Below, one piece after another: positions 24,219-33,927 of a stretch of DNA of 64,000 nt. The DNA comes from JAJYKC01 sp035545735. Lineage in GTDB: Bacteria; Acidobacteriota; Terriglobia; Bryobacterales; Bryobacteraceae. The notes beneath the pieces are model-generated. The model was not told where the DNA came from and did no database searches. It saw only the letters and a program-made list of their open reading frames with translations. Both the position numbers and the translations under genes were made by a program. The first letter of the stretch is position 1; each line of letters begins with the position of its first letter. The DNA is taken from positions 62,001 through 126,000 of the forward strand of contig DASZXS010000027.1 in assembly GCA_035545735.1 (NCBI GenBank), given 5' to 3'.

Positions 24219-26828
24219 TCACCCGGCCGCCGGTTGGCCGTTGCAGGCCCGCGCAAGGGCGGAATACAGATCTTGAAGCTGGACCGGTTTCGAGACGTAG
24301 CCATCCATCCCGGCTTCGAGGCAGCGCTTCTCGTCGCCCTTCATCGCGTGCGCGGTCAGTGCGATGATCGGCGTTCGCAAGCCGGTGAGGGCTTCGCGCG
24401 CGCGAATCAGGGAAGTCGCCTCGAAACCGTCCATTTCCGGCATCTGTATATCCATGAGGATGGCGTCAAAGCGGCTTTGGTCATAAGCCTTCAACGCTTC
24501 GCGGCCATTGCACGCCGTGGCGACATGATGGCCTCTTTTTTGGAGCATGGCGACCACGAGCTTCTGATTGACCGGATTGTCCTCCACTGAGAGGATGCGG
24601 AGTTCCGGCTTCAAGTCGGCGAACGGCGGGTCCGCCGGTGGACAAAGCGTCCGCCCGGGTGTCACCTCGCCGAACTCAATCGCGAATTCAAAACGGCTGC
24701 CGGCGCCCGGCGCGCTTTCCAGATGAAGATCGCCGCCCATGAGAAAAACCAGGCGTTTCGAGAGCGACAGGCCCAGGCCGGTGCCTCCGTGCTTGCGGGT
24801 GGTGGACGTGTCTCCTTGAGAAAACGGAGCGAAAACCTGCGCCTGTTTATCCCGTGAGATCCCGGGCCCCGTGTCGGTGACAGAGAAGAGCACCTTCACT
24901 TTTCCCTCGTCGCCCTCCATGCGCATCGCGTCCACTTTCACCGAACCGGACGCGGTAAATTTCAACGCGTTCCCCACGAGATTCGTGAGCACCTGGCGCA
25001 AACGCGTAGGGTCTCCCTCCACCTGAACGGGTAGGCCGGGGTCGATTTCCCAGCCGAATGTCAGGCCTTTTTGTGCCGCGCCCGGCGCGAAGCTCTGGAG
25101 GAGATTCTCAATCAGCTCCTTCAGTGGGAACGCAATGGCCTCCAGGTCCAGTTTGCCCGCTTCGATCTTGGACGAATCGAGGATGTCATCGAGAATCCGC
25201 AGCAGCGAGCCCGCCGAGCTTTTGGCGATGCTCAGGTACGCCTCGCGCTCATCTGCCCTGGATGCTTCGGCGGCGAGGTCGATCATTCCCACAATGCCGT
25301 TCATCGGAGTCCGGATTTCATGGCTCATGTTGGCGAGGAATTCGCTCTTGGCCCGGCCCGCCGCCTCGGCGGCCTCCTTCGTTTTCCGAAGGTCTTCCTC
25401 GGCTTGTTTCCTGTCGGTGATGTCAACCGAGATTAGCCCGACATACCGGTGCTGCCCCGATGCGGGCAGGGGAAACCGGAACGAGAGGAAGTGCCGCCAG
25501 GTTCCCCGGGCGGTGGGCGCCGTTTCCTCGAACTGCTCTGCGCGTCCGGACGCGAGAACCGCTTTGTCGTGCGTGGCCGAGAGAGCCGCGACCTCGGCCG
25601 GCATCCAGTCCGAAACGCTTTTGCCGCGAAGGTCCTCCAGTGTTCTGCCAAACATGTTGGCGAACGGTTCGTTGATGTAAAGATAGCGGCCGTTGTCGTC
25701 CTTAATCGCCGCGACGGCCGGGCTATTGTTCATGAAGGCGAGATGGCGGTCTTCCGCCTCCTGCTTCGCAGCCCGGGCGGATTCAATCGCTGCGAGCATT
25801 CCGTTGATGGTTCTCGCCAGGCTCGTGATCTCGTCATTTCCGCCTACGTCCACGCGCGCGGATTGATGCTGCTGATCGGAAATCAGTCTCACGCTCTCAT
25901 CGAGCGCGCTCACCCGCCGGATCAGGAGCCTGTTGAGCAGGAATTCAATCACCAGTCCGAAAACCAGGCAGGCGATTGTCAGCGAGCCGGTAAGGTAAAG
26001 CGTCGCAATCCTGCCCTCGCGATAGATCGTGAGCGGAGTTTCCGTCTGAAGCAGAAGAACCGGCCGCTGGTAGATGTCGCGGATGGCCGTGTGGCCTTTG
26101 ATCGAATCGCCCGTCCCCGTTTCCACGAAGATGCTGCCGGGCGTCTTCAGGTGCTCCCGGATGTCGAGAAGACCGGGCGAGGGGCGGGCGTCTGTCCACG
26201 GGCGGATGGTGAATTGTACGCCGGCTCTCTCCGCCATTTTCGCCACCCTCGCCTGGTTCAGAGTTCGAAGCATCAGAACGGCGCCGTGCGCCGGCCCATG
26301 GTTATTGGTGGGCAGAATTGGGCGAACGGCCGCAATGAAGGGGCCCTCCGCGAGAGAGAGAATCCCTTTGGTATTAGAGCCCCCCAGTGCCGGGCGGATT
26401 AAAGGATCTCCGGCAGTAAGCAGAGCTTTGAGGTCCGGAGCGATGTCACAGCCGGCGCCGGCGGAGGGATAACACCGGCTCCCCACCACCCGGCCCGCCA
26501 AGTCTAGGAAGATGATGCTGCGCACACCCTGCCGCGACAGGGCCCCGGTGGCGCCTTCTCCAAACATTTCGTCCAGAAAAAGTCTGGACGGATGGCGTAT
26601 GAATTTGCAGGTTTCGTCGTAGGATGCATTATCGACAGCGAGCCGGTCCAACAAGCGGACATCATCTTCGAGAGTGCCCAAAGCGCGCTGCACATTTTTC
26701 ACTTCGCTCTCCGCCTGAAGCTGCCGGAAGCTGGACTGCAGGAACACATGCGAGGTGAGGTAGAGCACCGCCAGAAGCCCGGCGGACGTAATGCCGGTGA
26801 TGATCAGCGTTTTGCGGCGAATCGTCAC
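24219..26828 (-). CDS. CHASE4-PAS hybrid sensor histidine kinase
   Basis: The 869-residue membrane sensor has a span at residues ~8-30, an extracytoplasmic CHASE4-like domain (~40-270; FIRHPSRLFLDEMF and IIFLDLAGRVVGSR), a second span at ~277-297, HAMP (~300-350), a PAS domain (~355-480), HisKA with phospho-His in FLANMSHEIRTPMNGI, HATPase_c with DTGPGIS and GTGLGLSLS, and a C-terminal receiver with Asp in AILMDIQMPEMDG. It probably relays phosphate to a separate HPt protein or regulator; none is adjacent. The signal sensed cannot be read from the sequence. Confidence 0.92.
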   Translation of the reverse strand: MTIRRKTLIITGITSAGLLAVLYLTSHVFLQSSFRQLQAESEVKNVQRALGTLEDDVRLLDRLAVDNASYDETCKFIRHPSRLFLDEMFGEGATGALSRQGVRSIIFLDLAGRVVGSRCYPSAGAGCDIAPDLKALLTAGDPLIRPALGGSNTKGILSLAEGPFIAAVRPILPTNNHGPAHGAVLMLRTLNQARVAKMAERAGVQFTIRPWTDARPSPGLLDIREHLKTPGSIFVETGTGDSIKGHTAIRDIYQRPVLLLQTETPLTIYREGRIATLYLTGSLTIACLVFGLVIEFLLNRLLIRRVSALDESVRLISDQQHQSARVDVGGNDEITSLARTINGMLAAIESARAAKQEAEDRHLAFMNNSPAVAAIKDDNGRYLYINEPFANMFGRTLEDLRGKSVSDWMPAEVAALSATHDKAVLASGRAEQFEETAPTARGTWRHFLSFRFPLPASGQHRYVGLISVDITDRKQAEEDLRKTKEAAEAAGRAKSEFLANMSHEIRTPMNGIVGMIDLAAEASRADEREAYLSIAKSSAGSLLRILDDILDSSKIEAGKLDLEAIAFPLKELIENLLQSFAPGAAQKGLTFGWEIDPGLPVQVEGDPTRLRQVLTNLVGNALKFTASGSVKVDAMRMEGDEGKVKVLFSVTDTGPGISRDKQAQVFAPFSQGDTSTTRKHGGTGLGLSLSKRLVFLMGGDLHLESAPGAGSRFEFAIEFGEVTPGRTLCPPADPPFADLKPELRILSVEDNPVNQKLVVAMLQKRGHHVATACNGREALKAYDQSRFDAILMDIQMPEMDGFEATSLIRAREALTGLRTPIIALTAHAMKGDEKRCLEAGMDGYVSKPVQLQDLYSALARACNGQPAAG

Positions 26829-27025
26829 CGCTGGCCGCCAGTCGAAGAATCAAGACCCATACGCCCCCGCGCGAATCGGACGAGTCCATTTTAATCGTCT
26901 TTGGAACCGCGCCGGCGCTTCCCCGCGGCGGAGCCGGTTTCACCAGTCGAGCCAGAAGTGCAAGTCGAAGCTGCCGATGCCCTGGCCGCGCCGCCGCGCG
27001 GGAATCGCCTCAGGCCTGTTGTATA

Positions 27026-27045
27026 CTAAAGTTGTCGAACTTTAG
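27026..27045 (+). repeat. Palindromic hairpin before the rimP leader terminator
   Basis: CTAAAGTT-GTCG-AACTTTAG forms a perfect 8-bp stem. It overlaps TATACT (27022-27027), which could be a -10 box, so it may be an operator or, in RNA made from further upstream, the first arm of an attenuator. The stretch 26829-27020 shows nothing else clear. Confidence 0.55.
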
Positions 27046-27047
27046 AG

Positions 27048-27069
27048 GTGGGCGAAAGCCCACTTTTTT
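27048..27069 (+). terminator. Leader terminator hairpin before rimP-nusA-infB
   Basis: GTGGGC-GAAA-GCCCAC followed by six T is a textbook Rho-independent terminator. It lies 19-40 bases before rimP with no gene ending on this strand upstream, so it is an attenuator of the operon rather than the end of another gene. Similar hairpins stand before rimP in other bacteria, and NusA, an operon product, acts on termination. Confidence 0.85.
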
Positions 27070-27087
27070 ATTGGTCGGGTGTTTTGG

Positions 27088-27564
27088 ATGCCGGAATCGA
27101 ACAGAGAAGCCATCACGGCGAAAGTAACCGAAATAGCGGAGCGAGCCGGCGCGCCGGAAGGGATAGAGGTCGTCGAGACGCTGCTCCTGGGCGCGGGGAA
27201 TAACCGCGTCCTCCGTATTTTCATCGACAAAGCGTCGGGAGTGACGCATGCCGACTGTGAATTCATGTCCGTGCAGGTAGGGACCATCCTCGATGTAGAA
27301 GAGATAATCCCCGGCGGCTCGTACACGCTCGAAGTCAGTTCCCCCGGCGTAGAACGCCCGCTGAGAACCGTGCGCGACTTTACGCGGTTCACCGGCCAGA
27401 AAGCCAAGATTGTCCTGCGCGAGCCAGTTGAGAACCAGCGAGCCTGGATAGGGATGCTTACCGGATTTGCCGACAACAGGATTTCCCTGGATGCGGGCGA
27501 TGGAAAGACGGTCCTCATCCCCTTCGAGCAGGTGCAAAAAGCTCATCTGAAGTTTGAGTGGTAG
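27088..27564 (+). CDS. rimP: Ribosome maturation factor RimP
   Basis: Needed for 30S subunit maturation. The 158-residue protein has the RimP N-terminal alpha/beta domain (REAITAKVTEIAERAG, VLRIFIDKASGVTHADCEF), the signature YTLEVSSPGVERPL near residue 80 and an SH3-like C-terminal domain (RFTGQKAKIVLRE). GTG 27079 in the same frame would add three residues. It heads rimP-nusA-infB-ylxP-rbfA and sits behind the leader terminator. Confidence 0.95.
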   Translation: MPESNREAITAKVTEIAERAGAPEGIEVVETLLLGAGNNRVLRIFIDKASGVTHADCEFMSVQVGTILDVEEIIPGGSYTLEVSSPGVERPLRTVRDFTRFTGQKAKIVLREPVENQRAWIGMLTGFADNRISLDAGDGKTVLIPFEQVQKAHLKFEW

Positions 27565-27594
27565 TCCCCCCGGACAGATTGGAGTGATTCCACA

Positions 27595-29061
27595 GTGGCA
27601 ACAATCTATCAGTCTATAGAGATCCTCAGTAAGGAAAAAGGCATCGATCCGCAGATCGTCGTCGACGCGGTGAAGGACGCGATGCTGGTCGCCGCGAGGA
27701 AGCATTTTCGAACCGTGGAAGATCTGGTGGCGGAATTTAACGACCAGACGGGTGCGCTCGAAATCTTTGCCGTGAAACGGGTTGTGCCGGAAGTACAGGA
27801 TGCTGTGAACGAGATCACGCTCGATCAGGCGCAGCGGCTCAATCCCGCGGCGCAGATCGATTCCGAGATCCGAATCCCCAAGCCGACCGAAGGTCTGGGC
27901 CGGATTTCCGCGCAAACAGCCAAGCAGGTGATCCTGCAAAAAGTGCGCGAGGCGGAGCGCGAAACCATCTACGCGGAATACTCCGGGCGCGTGGGCGAAC
28001 TGGTGAACTGTGTCGTGAAGCGTGTCGAAGGCCCCGACCTGATCGCCGACCTTGGGAAGACCGAAGCCCGCCTGCCCAAGAAGGAACAGAACAAGCTCGA
28101 AAGCTTCTCGGTCGGCGACCGCATCCGCTGCGTCATTCGCAGCGTGGACAAGACCGGTAAGAACGCCGGGGTCATCATCTCCCGCGCCGCCCCCGAGCTG
28201 GTCGCGCGCCTGTTCGAGCAGGAGGTTCCGGAGATTTACGACAACACGGTCGTGATCAAGGGCTGCGCGCGCGAAGCGGGTGAGCGCACCAAAATCGCGG
28301 TTTTCAGCCGCGACCGCGATGTCGATTGCGTCGGGGCCTGCGTCGGCATGAAAGGCATGCGGGTGCAGTCCATCATTCGGGAACTGCGCGGGGAAAAGAT
28401 CGACATTATCGAATACTCGGAGGACCCGGTGGTGTTCGCCACCCACGCTCTGAGTCCGGCGAAGATCTCGCGCGTCGCTATTGTCAGCGCCGCGGACAAG
28501 CACATGGAAGTCATCGTCGACGATAGCCAGCTTTCACTCGCCATCGGCAAGAAGGGGCAGAATGTGCGCCTGGCGGCGAAACTGCTTGCGTGGAAAATCG
28601 ACATCAAGAGCGAGGAAGAGAAGCGGCAGGAGGTAGAATCCGCGATGGCCGCCCTGGTTGTTCCGGGTGCGCCGGTTTCCGCTCTGCTGGAGCACGGCAT
28701 GCCGGAAGTTCTGGCCGGTAAGCTTGTCGAGGCGGGCATCGGAACAGTGGAAAAATTGGGCTCCATGACTCCGGAGGAGTTGGAAGAAGTTCCGGGCATT
28801 GGTCCCAAGATGGTTGAGCGCATCCAGATCGCCGTCAACAGTTACTATGGCCAATTTGAGTCCGAACCCGTGCTCGAATCGGCGCAAGCCGGGGGCGCCG
28901 CCGCTGTGACCGAGGCGCCGGAAGACGGTTCTCCGGACGCCGTCCCCGGCGAGGCCGAAGAGCTGCCGGAAAGTGGCGAAGCCGAAGCCGGAAGTGAGCC
29001 GGAAGCCGCTCAGAATGAGGGCGCGAATGACGGATCTGATAGGATGAAAGATTCGGAGTGA
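27595..29061 (+). CDS. nusA: Transcription elongation/termination factor NusA
   Basis: Binds RNA polymerase and controls pausing, termination and antitermination. The 488-residue protein has the N-terminal RNAP-binding domain (1-~130), S1 (GELVNCVVKRVEGPDLIADL), two KH domains (GACVGMKGMRVQSI; LSLAIGKKGQNVRLAAKL) and a C-terminal helix-hairpin-helix segment (PGIGPKMVERIQI). An acidic Ala/Glu-rich tail of ~60 residues ends it. The start GTG 27595 lies 30 bp after rimP. Its own operon has a leader terminator, which fits autoregulation. Confidence 0.96.
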   Translation: MATIYQSIEILSKEKGIDPQIVVDAVKDAMLVAARKHFRTVEDLVAEFNDQTGALEIFAVKRVVPEVQDAVNEITLDQAQRLNPAAQIDSEIRIPKPTEGLGRISAQTAKQVILQKVREAERETIYAEYSGRVGELVNCVVKRVEGPDLIADLGKTEARLPKKEQNKLESFSVGDRIRCVIRSVDKTGKNAGVIISRAAPELVARLFEQEVPEIYDNTVVIKGCAREAGERTKIAVFSRDRDVDCVGACVGMKGMRVQSIIRELRGEKIDIIEYSEDPVVFATHALSPAKISRVAIVSAADKHMEVIVDDSQLSLAIGKKGQNVRLAAKLLAWKIDIKSEEEKRQEVESAMAALVVPGAPVSALLEHGMPEVLAGKLVEAGIGTVEKLGSMTPEELEEVPGIGPKMVERIQIAVNSYYGQFESEPVLESAQAGGAAAVTEAPEDGSPDAVPGEAEELPESGEAEAGSEPEAAQNEGANDGSDRMKDSE

Positions 29062-29120
29062 GCGGGTACCGGGCGTGACGTGCGCTCTTGTCTAGGAGAC
29101 TTTTGCAGTCCTTCCAAAGT

Positions 29121-32100
29121 ATGAAGAAGATTCGGATCAACGAACTCGCCAGAGAGCTTGAAGTCAAGCCGCAGCGGGTGCTCGACCTTTTACCCGACTT
29201 CGGTGTTACCGAAAAAAAGACGCATTCAAGCTCCGTGGACGAGGACGTCGCCGAGAGGATCCGCAGCTTCCTTGGTCAGAATCCGTCCGCGCGCGAGGAG
29301 GCGGATGTTTCGCCCCGGGGGAGCGCTGTGGCCGTGGCGGACAGGGAGCCCGAAACGCAAGGCGACGCCTCTGCGTTGATCCCTCCGCCGCTCGCTGACC
29401 ACCCCGCGCACCCGCCCATCCGGCCGCCGCTAGAGGCTGCGGTCCCGAAGCCGGAGCCGCCCAAAGCGGGGCCCTCCAAACCAGAGCCGTTGATGCCGGA
29501 GCCGCTCCACGCCGCTCCCGCGCAGGCGAAGCCAGAGCATCCTGAACCGTCGCATCCAGAGCCAGCTCACCCCGAACCAGTGCGTCCCGAAGAAGTCCCG
29601 CCCGTTAAATCCGCGCCGCCGCCGCATGCTCCGGCAATTCCGGTCAGGCCGCCGCTGTTGTCGGGCCGCCCCGCGTCGCCGCCGGCGATGCCGGTCGCGC
29701 CTCGCAGCACCGCAATTCCGGCGCGCCCGGTGCCTTCGGCTCCCCGGCCGGGCCAAATCCTTTCGGGGCCGCGTCAACCGCTTCCCGGAAACGCCCCGAC
29801 GCTCACCCAGGGCGCCCGCACGGAACCTCTTCGTCCCGGCGCTCCCGCTCCGCGTCCATCGGCGCCGCTGGTTCGCCCCGCTCCGGGTCCCGGTAAGTTA
29901 ATCCCGCGCGGGCCCGTGCCGCGTGAAACGACCGTGGTGGCGGGTCAGCCGTTGCGCCCTCAAGCGCAAAGCCGGCCCGTTTTAGCCGGCCAGCCTGCCG
30001 CGCGGCCCGTGGTTCCTCCCAGTCCCGACATTGTCGCGCGTCTGAAAAACGCGTCGCCCGCGGCGCCGCGCCCGGGTATGCCTTCGCGGCCCTCAACGCC
30101 GGTCCCCGGCCGCCCCATTTACGAGGGGCCTATTCGTCCCGGACAGCCGATTGTGCGGCCCAGCGGCCCTGGCGGTCCCGTGGGCCGCGGACGCCAGCGC
30201 CCTCTCCATCCGACTTCGCCGGCTCGCATGGAACCGGCTGTTCTTCCGCCCACCGATACGCAGCGCCGCCACCAGGCTAAGCCCGGAGGGCGCGGCGTGC
30301 GCCGGCGCGATGAACCCGAGGAGCGCTCGCTGCGCATGCCGGTTTCCCGGCGCGATCAGTCCGCCGCTCCGCCGCCCATCGACCGTGAAATCACCGTGGC
30401 CGAGGGTGTCACCGTCAAGGAGCTTTCGGAAAAGCTCGGCGTAAAAGCCAATCTCATTATCAAAAAGCTGGTGGAGAAGAAGATATTCGCCACTATCAAC
30501 CAGACACTCGATGTGAAGCTGGCCGAAGAGCTGGCGCGCGATTTCGGCGCTTCAACCAACAAGGTGAGCTACGAAGAGGAAGCGACCCAGGAAATCGAAC
30601 TCGCCGAGGACAGCAAGGATCAGTTGAAGCGGCCCCCGGTGGTCACCATCATGGGGCACGTCGATCATGGCAAAACATCGCTTCTCGACGCGATCCGGCT
30701 TACCCATGTGGCCGACCGCGAGGCCGGCGGCATTACGCAGCATATCGGCGCCTATTACGTCGAAAAGAACGGCCAGAAGATCTCCTTCATCGATACCCCG
30801 GGGCACGAAGCGTTCACCCGGATGCGCGCGCGCGGGGCCAAAACCACCGACGTCGTAGTCCTGGTGGTCTCCGCCGACGATGGCGTGATGCCGCAAACTC
30901 TCGAGGCGATCGACCATGCGAAGGCCGCGAAGGTTCCGATCGTGGTCGCGATCAACAAAATCGACAAGCCGGATGCTCAGCCGGACAGAGTAAAGCAGCA
31001 GCTTTCCGATCGCGGCTTACTCGCCGAGGACTGGGGCGGCGATACCGTCATGGTTCCCGTTTCCGCCAAGGCGAAGACAAATCTCGATCTGCTGCTCGAA
31101 ATGATCCTCCTGGTTTCCGAAATGCAGGACTTGAAGGCGAATCCGGACCGCCCGGCCATGGGCACGGTTCTCGAAGCCAACCTCGACCGCGGGCGCGGCC
31201 CGGTCGCGACGGTTCTGGTCCGCAACGGCACATTGCGGGTGGGTGATTCCTTCATTTGCGGCGCCGTGTTCGGCAAGGTTCGGGCGCTTTATGACGACCG
31301 CGGAGACCAGGTTCGCGAAGCCGGCCCTTCGATTCCCGTCGAGGTTCTGGGACTCGATTCGCTGCCCGAAGTCGGCGATACGTTCCAGGTAGTTACCGAT
31401 ACCGCCAAGGCGAAGCAGATCGTCATTTACCGTGAGGCCAAGGCCCGCGAACAGTCCATGGCGCGCGGCTCCCGCGTCACGCTCGAACAGTTGCATGAAC
31501 AGCTCAAAGAGGGCGAAGTCAAAGAGCTGAATGTGATTCTGAAAACCGACGTGGGCGGCACCGCGGAAGTGCTCACGGACATGATGCAGAAGCTGTCGAA
31601 TGAGAAGGTCAAGATCCGCGTTCTCCGCGCCGGCGTGGGTGCGGTCAACGAGTCGGACGTGCTGCTTGCGTCGGCATCGGAGGCCATTATCGTAGGCTTC
31701 AACGTGCGTCCGGAGCGCAGCGCGATTGCTCTGGCCGAGCAGGAGAACGTCGAGATTCGCCTGCACACCATCATCTATGAGCTGTCCGACGAGTTAAAGA
31801 AAGCGATGACCGGGTTGCTGGCGCCGGTCTTCAAGGAAGCCTATCGCGGACGCGCTCAGATTCGGGAAGTGTTCAAGATCAGCAAGGTTGGCACCGTCGC
31901 TGGCTGCATGGTCCAGGACGGCGTGATTCATCGCGATAGCCAGGTTCGCCTGCTGCGCGACAATATCGTCATCCACACCGGTAAAGTGGAATCGTTGCGC
32001 CGCTTCAAGAATGATGCCAGCGAAGTAAAGGCAGGCTTCGAATGCGGCATCACTTTGCACAACTTCAGCGATATTAAACCGGGTGACATCATTGAAGCGT

Positions 32101-32138
32101 TCGCGACCGAACGCGTCGCTCCGGAGTCAGTGAGTTAG
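29121..32138 (+). CDS. infB: Translation initiation factor IF-2
   Basis: GTPase that brings initiator tRNA to the 30S subunit. The 1005-residue protein begins with an IF-2N helix (KKIRINELARELEVKPQRVL), followed by a very long Pro/Ala/Arg-rich linker (~70-420), a second IF-2N (ITVAEGVTVKELSEKLGVKA), the G domain (GHVDHGKTSLLDAI, DTPGHEAF, NKID) and domains II-IV. AGGAG at 29093-29097 stands too far from ATG 29121, so TTG 29103 (LQSFQSMKK) could be the true start; ATG is the family norm. Confidence 0.95.
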   Translation: MKKIRINELARELEVKPQRVLDLLPDFGVTEKKTHSSSVDEDVAERIRSFLGQNPSAREEADVSPRGSAVAVADREPETQGDASALIPPPLADHPAHPPIRPPLEAAVPKPEPPKAGPSKPEPLMPEPLHAAPAQAKPEHPEPSHPEPAHPEPVRPEEVPPVKSAPPPHAPAIPVRPPLLSGRPASPPAMPVAPRSTAIPARPVPSAPRPGQILSGPRQPLPGNAPTLTQGARTEPLRPGAPAPRPSAPLVRPAPGPGKLIPRGPVPRETTVVAGQPLRPQAQSRPVLAGQPAARPVVPPSPDIVARLKNASPAAPRPGMPSRPSTPVPGRPIYEGPIRPGQPIVRPSGPGGPVGRGRQRPLHPTSPARMEPAVLPPTDTQRRHQAKPGGRGVRRRDEPEERSLRMPVSRRDQSAAPPPIDREITVAEGVTVKELSEKLGVKANLIIKKLVEKKIFATINQTLDVKLAEELARDFGASTNKVSYEEEATQEIELAEDSKDQLKRPPVVTIMGHVDHGKTSLLDAIRLTHVADREAGGITQHIGAYYVEKNGQKISFIDTPGHEAFTRMRARGAKTTDVVVLVVSADDGVMPQTLEAIDHAKAAKVPIVVAINKIDKPDAQPDRVKQQLSDRGLLAEDWGGDTVMVPVSAKAKTNLDLLLEMILLVSEMQDLKANPDRPAMGTVLEANLDRGRGPVATVLVRNGTLRVGDSFICGAVFGKVRALYDDRGDQVREAGPSIPVEVLGLDSLPEVGDTFQVVTDTAKAKQIVIYREAKAREQSMARGSRVTLEQLHEQLKEGEVKELNVILKTDVGGTAEVLTDMMQKLSNEKVKIRVLRAGVGAVNESDVLLASASEAIIVGFNVRPERSAIALAEQENVEIRLHTIIYELSDELKKAMTGLLAPVFKEAYRGRAQIREVFKISKVGTVAGCMVQDGVIHRDSQVRLLRDNIVIHTGKVESLRRFKNDASEVKAGFECGITLHNFSDIKPGDIIEAFATERVAPESVS

Positions 32139-32182
32139 ACGGCCGGCGGTTCGCGCGGGTTCTGGAGTAGCGGGATCGGTTT

Positions 32183-32470
32183 ATGCCCAGTATCGGAGTG
32201 CTCACCCTTGAGTTGAGCCTTCCGGATTCGCACTCGTTGAAAGACAAACGGCACACGGTACGCGGTCTCAAGGACCGTTTGCGGTCCAAATTCAACGTTG
32301 CGGTAGCTGAAATTGCCTATCAGGACACCTGGCAGCGAAGTTTAGTGTCCGCGGTTACCGTTTCCGGGGATCGCGAATATGCCGAGCGCCTGTTGCAACT
32401 GGTGGAGCGGGAAGCCGCGTCATTATTAGGGGGCGCGCTGGTGGATGCCACCGTGGAATGGCTGGAATAG
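32183..32470 (+). CDS. DUF503/YlxP-like protein
   Basis: The 95-residue protein matches the DUF503/YlxP family, usually found between infB and rbfA: IGVLTLELSLPDSHSLKDKR at the start, then VRGLKDRLRSKFNVAVAEI and VSAVTVSGDREYAERLLQLV. The ferredoxin-like fold suggests RNA or ribosome binding. It is thought to take part in ribosome assembly, though its role is not settled. It lies 44 bp after infB. Confidence 0.9.
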   Translation: MPSIGVLTLELSLPDSHSLKDKRHTVRGLKDRLRSKFNVAVAEIAYQDTWQRSLVSAVTVSGDREYAERLLQLVEREAASLLGGALVDATVEWLE

Positions 32471-32516
32471 GTGCACCAGCGTGACAGGCGGGCGCCATTT
32501 ACAGAGATAGTCATCA

Positions 32517-32879
32517 ATGGATTCTCATCGTACGGAAAGAATCAGCGAAGCGCTGCGTGAAGAACTTGGCGAGATCATTGCCTACGAAATGTCGGACCCG
32601 CGCGTGGCGTCCGCCACCGTCACGGACGTCCATATTTCGCCGGATCTTCGCCACGCCCTGGTCCATATCGGGTTCGACCGTCCGGAAGAAGCGGAGCAGG
32701 GAATTGTGGCGCTCACCGGCGCGCGGCACTTTCTGCGAGGCGAGATGACACGCCGTTTGGGCGTATTTCGCGTCCCGGAACTTCACTTCGAATCCGACGC
32801 CGCCGTAGCGCTCGGGGACCGGATGGAGCACCTGCTGAAGCGAATCCGCCGTGGGCGTCCTCGCGATACTGCGGAGTAA
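32517..32879 (+). CDS. rbfA: Ribosome-binding factor A
   Basis: Binds 16S rRNA helix 1 region during late 30S maturation. The 120-residue protein has RISEALREELGEIIAYEMSD, the KH-like core VTDVHISPDLRHALVHIGF and the C-terminal VFRVPELHFESDAAVALGDRM. It starts at ATG 32517, 46 bp after ylxP. Last translation gene of the rimP-nusA-infB block; the following genes change subject. Confidence 0.94.
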   Translation: MDSHRTERISEALREELGEIIAYEMSDPRVASATVTDVHISPDLRHALVHIGFDRPEEAEQGIVALTGARHFLRGEMTRRLGVFRVPELHFESDAAVALGDRMEHLLKRIRRGRPRDTAE

Positions 32880-32937
32880 AGGTCGTAGAATCAATCCCTT
32901 GGGCTATAGACTCCGAATTAACAAAAAAAGGTGCCCG

Positions 32938-33927
32938 GTGAAACATCGTGTGCTAACTTTGTTGTTTACCGCTCTGTTGCTGGCGCCGGCGGGCGGATAT
33001 TCGGCCGCTCAACCGGAGTTGAAGCGTTACGAGGGTAGCGTGGATGCGATGGGGGGAGCATTCACGATTGTTGCCTATGGAGAGGATGGCGCACGCCTGG
33101 AAACCAGCGTCGCGGCCGCCCTTGAGGAGGCTCGCAGGCTCGACAACATGCTTTCCAACTATCGTCCGGAAAGCGAGTGGAGCCGGGTGAATCAGCTTGC
33201 CGGAAAACGCCCGGTGCATGTTTCGCGGGAATTGTTCGATCTGTTATCCGCTTGTGTCGAATACAGCCGCGAGAGCGAAGGGACATTCGATATTACGGTC
33301 GGTCCGCTCATGAAAGTTTGGGGGTTCTACAAAGGGACGGGACATCTTCCGCACCGCGCGGAAGTGCGCGGCGCGCTGGATCGGATCGGGTGGCGCAATA
33401 TTGTTCTCGATTCCGCCAACCAGACGGTCCGCTTTGCGCGGCCCGGTGTGGAAATGGACCCGGGTGGAATCGGGAAAGGCTACACAGTGGACCGCATGGC
33501 CTCTATTCTGGAGCGGCAGGGAATCCGGCGCGCCTTGATTTCCGGCGCCTCGAGCAGCATCTATGCGATTGGCGCTCCGCCCCGCGAACGGGGATGGAAG
33601 CTCAGTATCAAAGACCCGCGGGACCGGTCCAAAACCAGCGCGGAGGTGTGGCTCAAGGATCAGTCCATGTCCACGTCGGGCAATTACGAAAAGTTCTTTT
33701 ACGCCGAAGGGAAAATGTACAGCCATATTATGGATCCCCGCAGCGGGTATCCATCGATGGGTACGCTTTCCGTATCGATCATCTCGCCCCGGACCATCGA
33801 CAGCGAGGCTTGGGCCAAACCCTATTACATCTTGGGCCGCGATTGGACGGCCAAACATAAAAAAAAGGATTTTCGCGTTTATTACTGCGAAGACAGATTG
33901 GATACGCCATGCGCATGGCTACAATGA
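32938..33927 (+). CDS. apbE: ApbE-like FAD:protein FMN transferase
   Basis: Attaches FMN to Thr of target proteins such as Nqr/Rnf subunits. From GTG 32938 (AAAGGTG upstream) the 329-residue protein has a signal peptide (KHRVLTLLFTALLLAPAGGYSA), then the ApbE core: AMGGAFTIVAYGEDG, SEWSRVNQLAG, GTFDITVGPLMKVWGFY, MDPGGIGKGYTVDRMA and SGASSSIYAIG, with YSHIMDPRSGYPS near the end. It works outside the cytoplasmic membrane. Its stop overlaps hemE (ATGA). No Nqr/Rnf gene is in the window. Confidence 0.92.
   Translation: MKHRVLTLLFTALLLAPAGGYSAAQPELKRYEGSVDAMGGAFTIVAYGEDGARLETSVAAALEEARRLDNMLSNYRPESEWSRVNQLAGKRPVHVSRELFDLLSACVEYSRESEGTFDITVGPLMKVWGFYKGTGHLPHRAEVRGALDRIGWRNIVLDSANQTVRFARPGVEMDPGGIGKGYTVDRMASILERQGIRRALISGASSSIYAIGAPPRERGWKLSIKDPRDRSKTSAEVWLKDQSMSTSGNYEKFFYAEGKMYSHIMDPRSGYPSMGTLSVSIISPRTIDSEAWAKPYYILGRDWTAKHKKKDFRVYYCEDRLDTPCAWLQ

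Noticed and set aside
27010..28503. 497-codon minus-strand frame opposite rimP-nusA
   Set aside because: Antisense shadow of essential genes with no family likeness.
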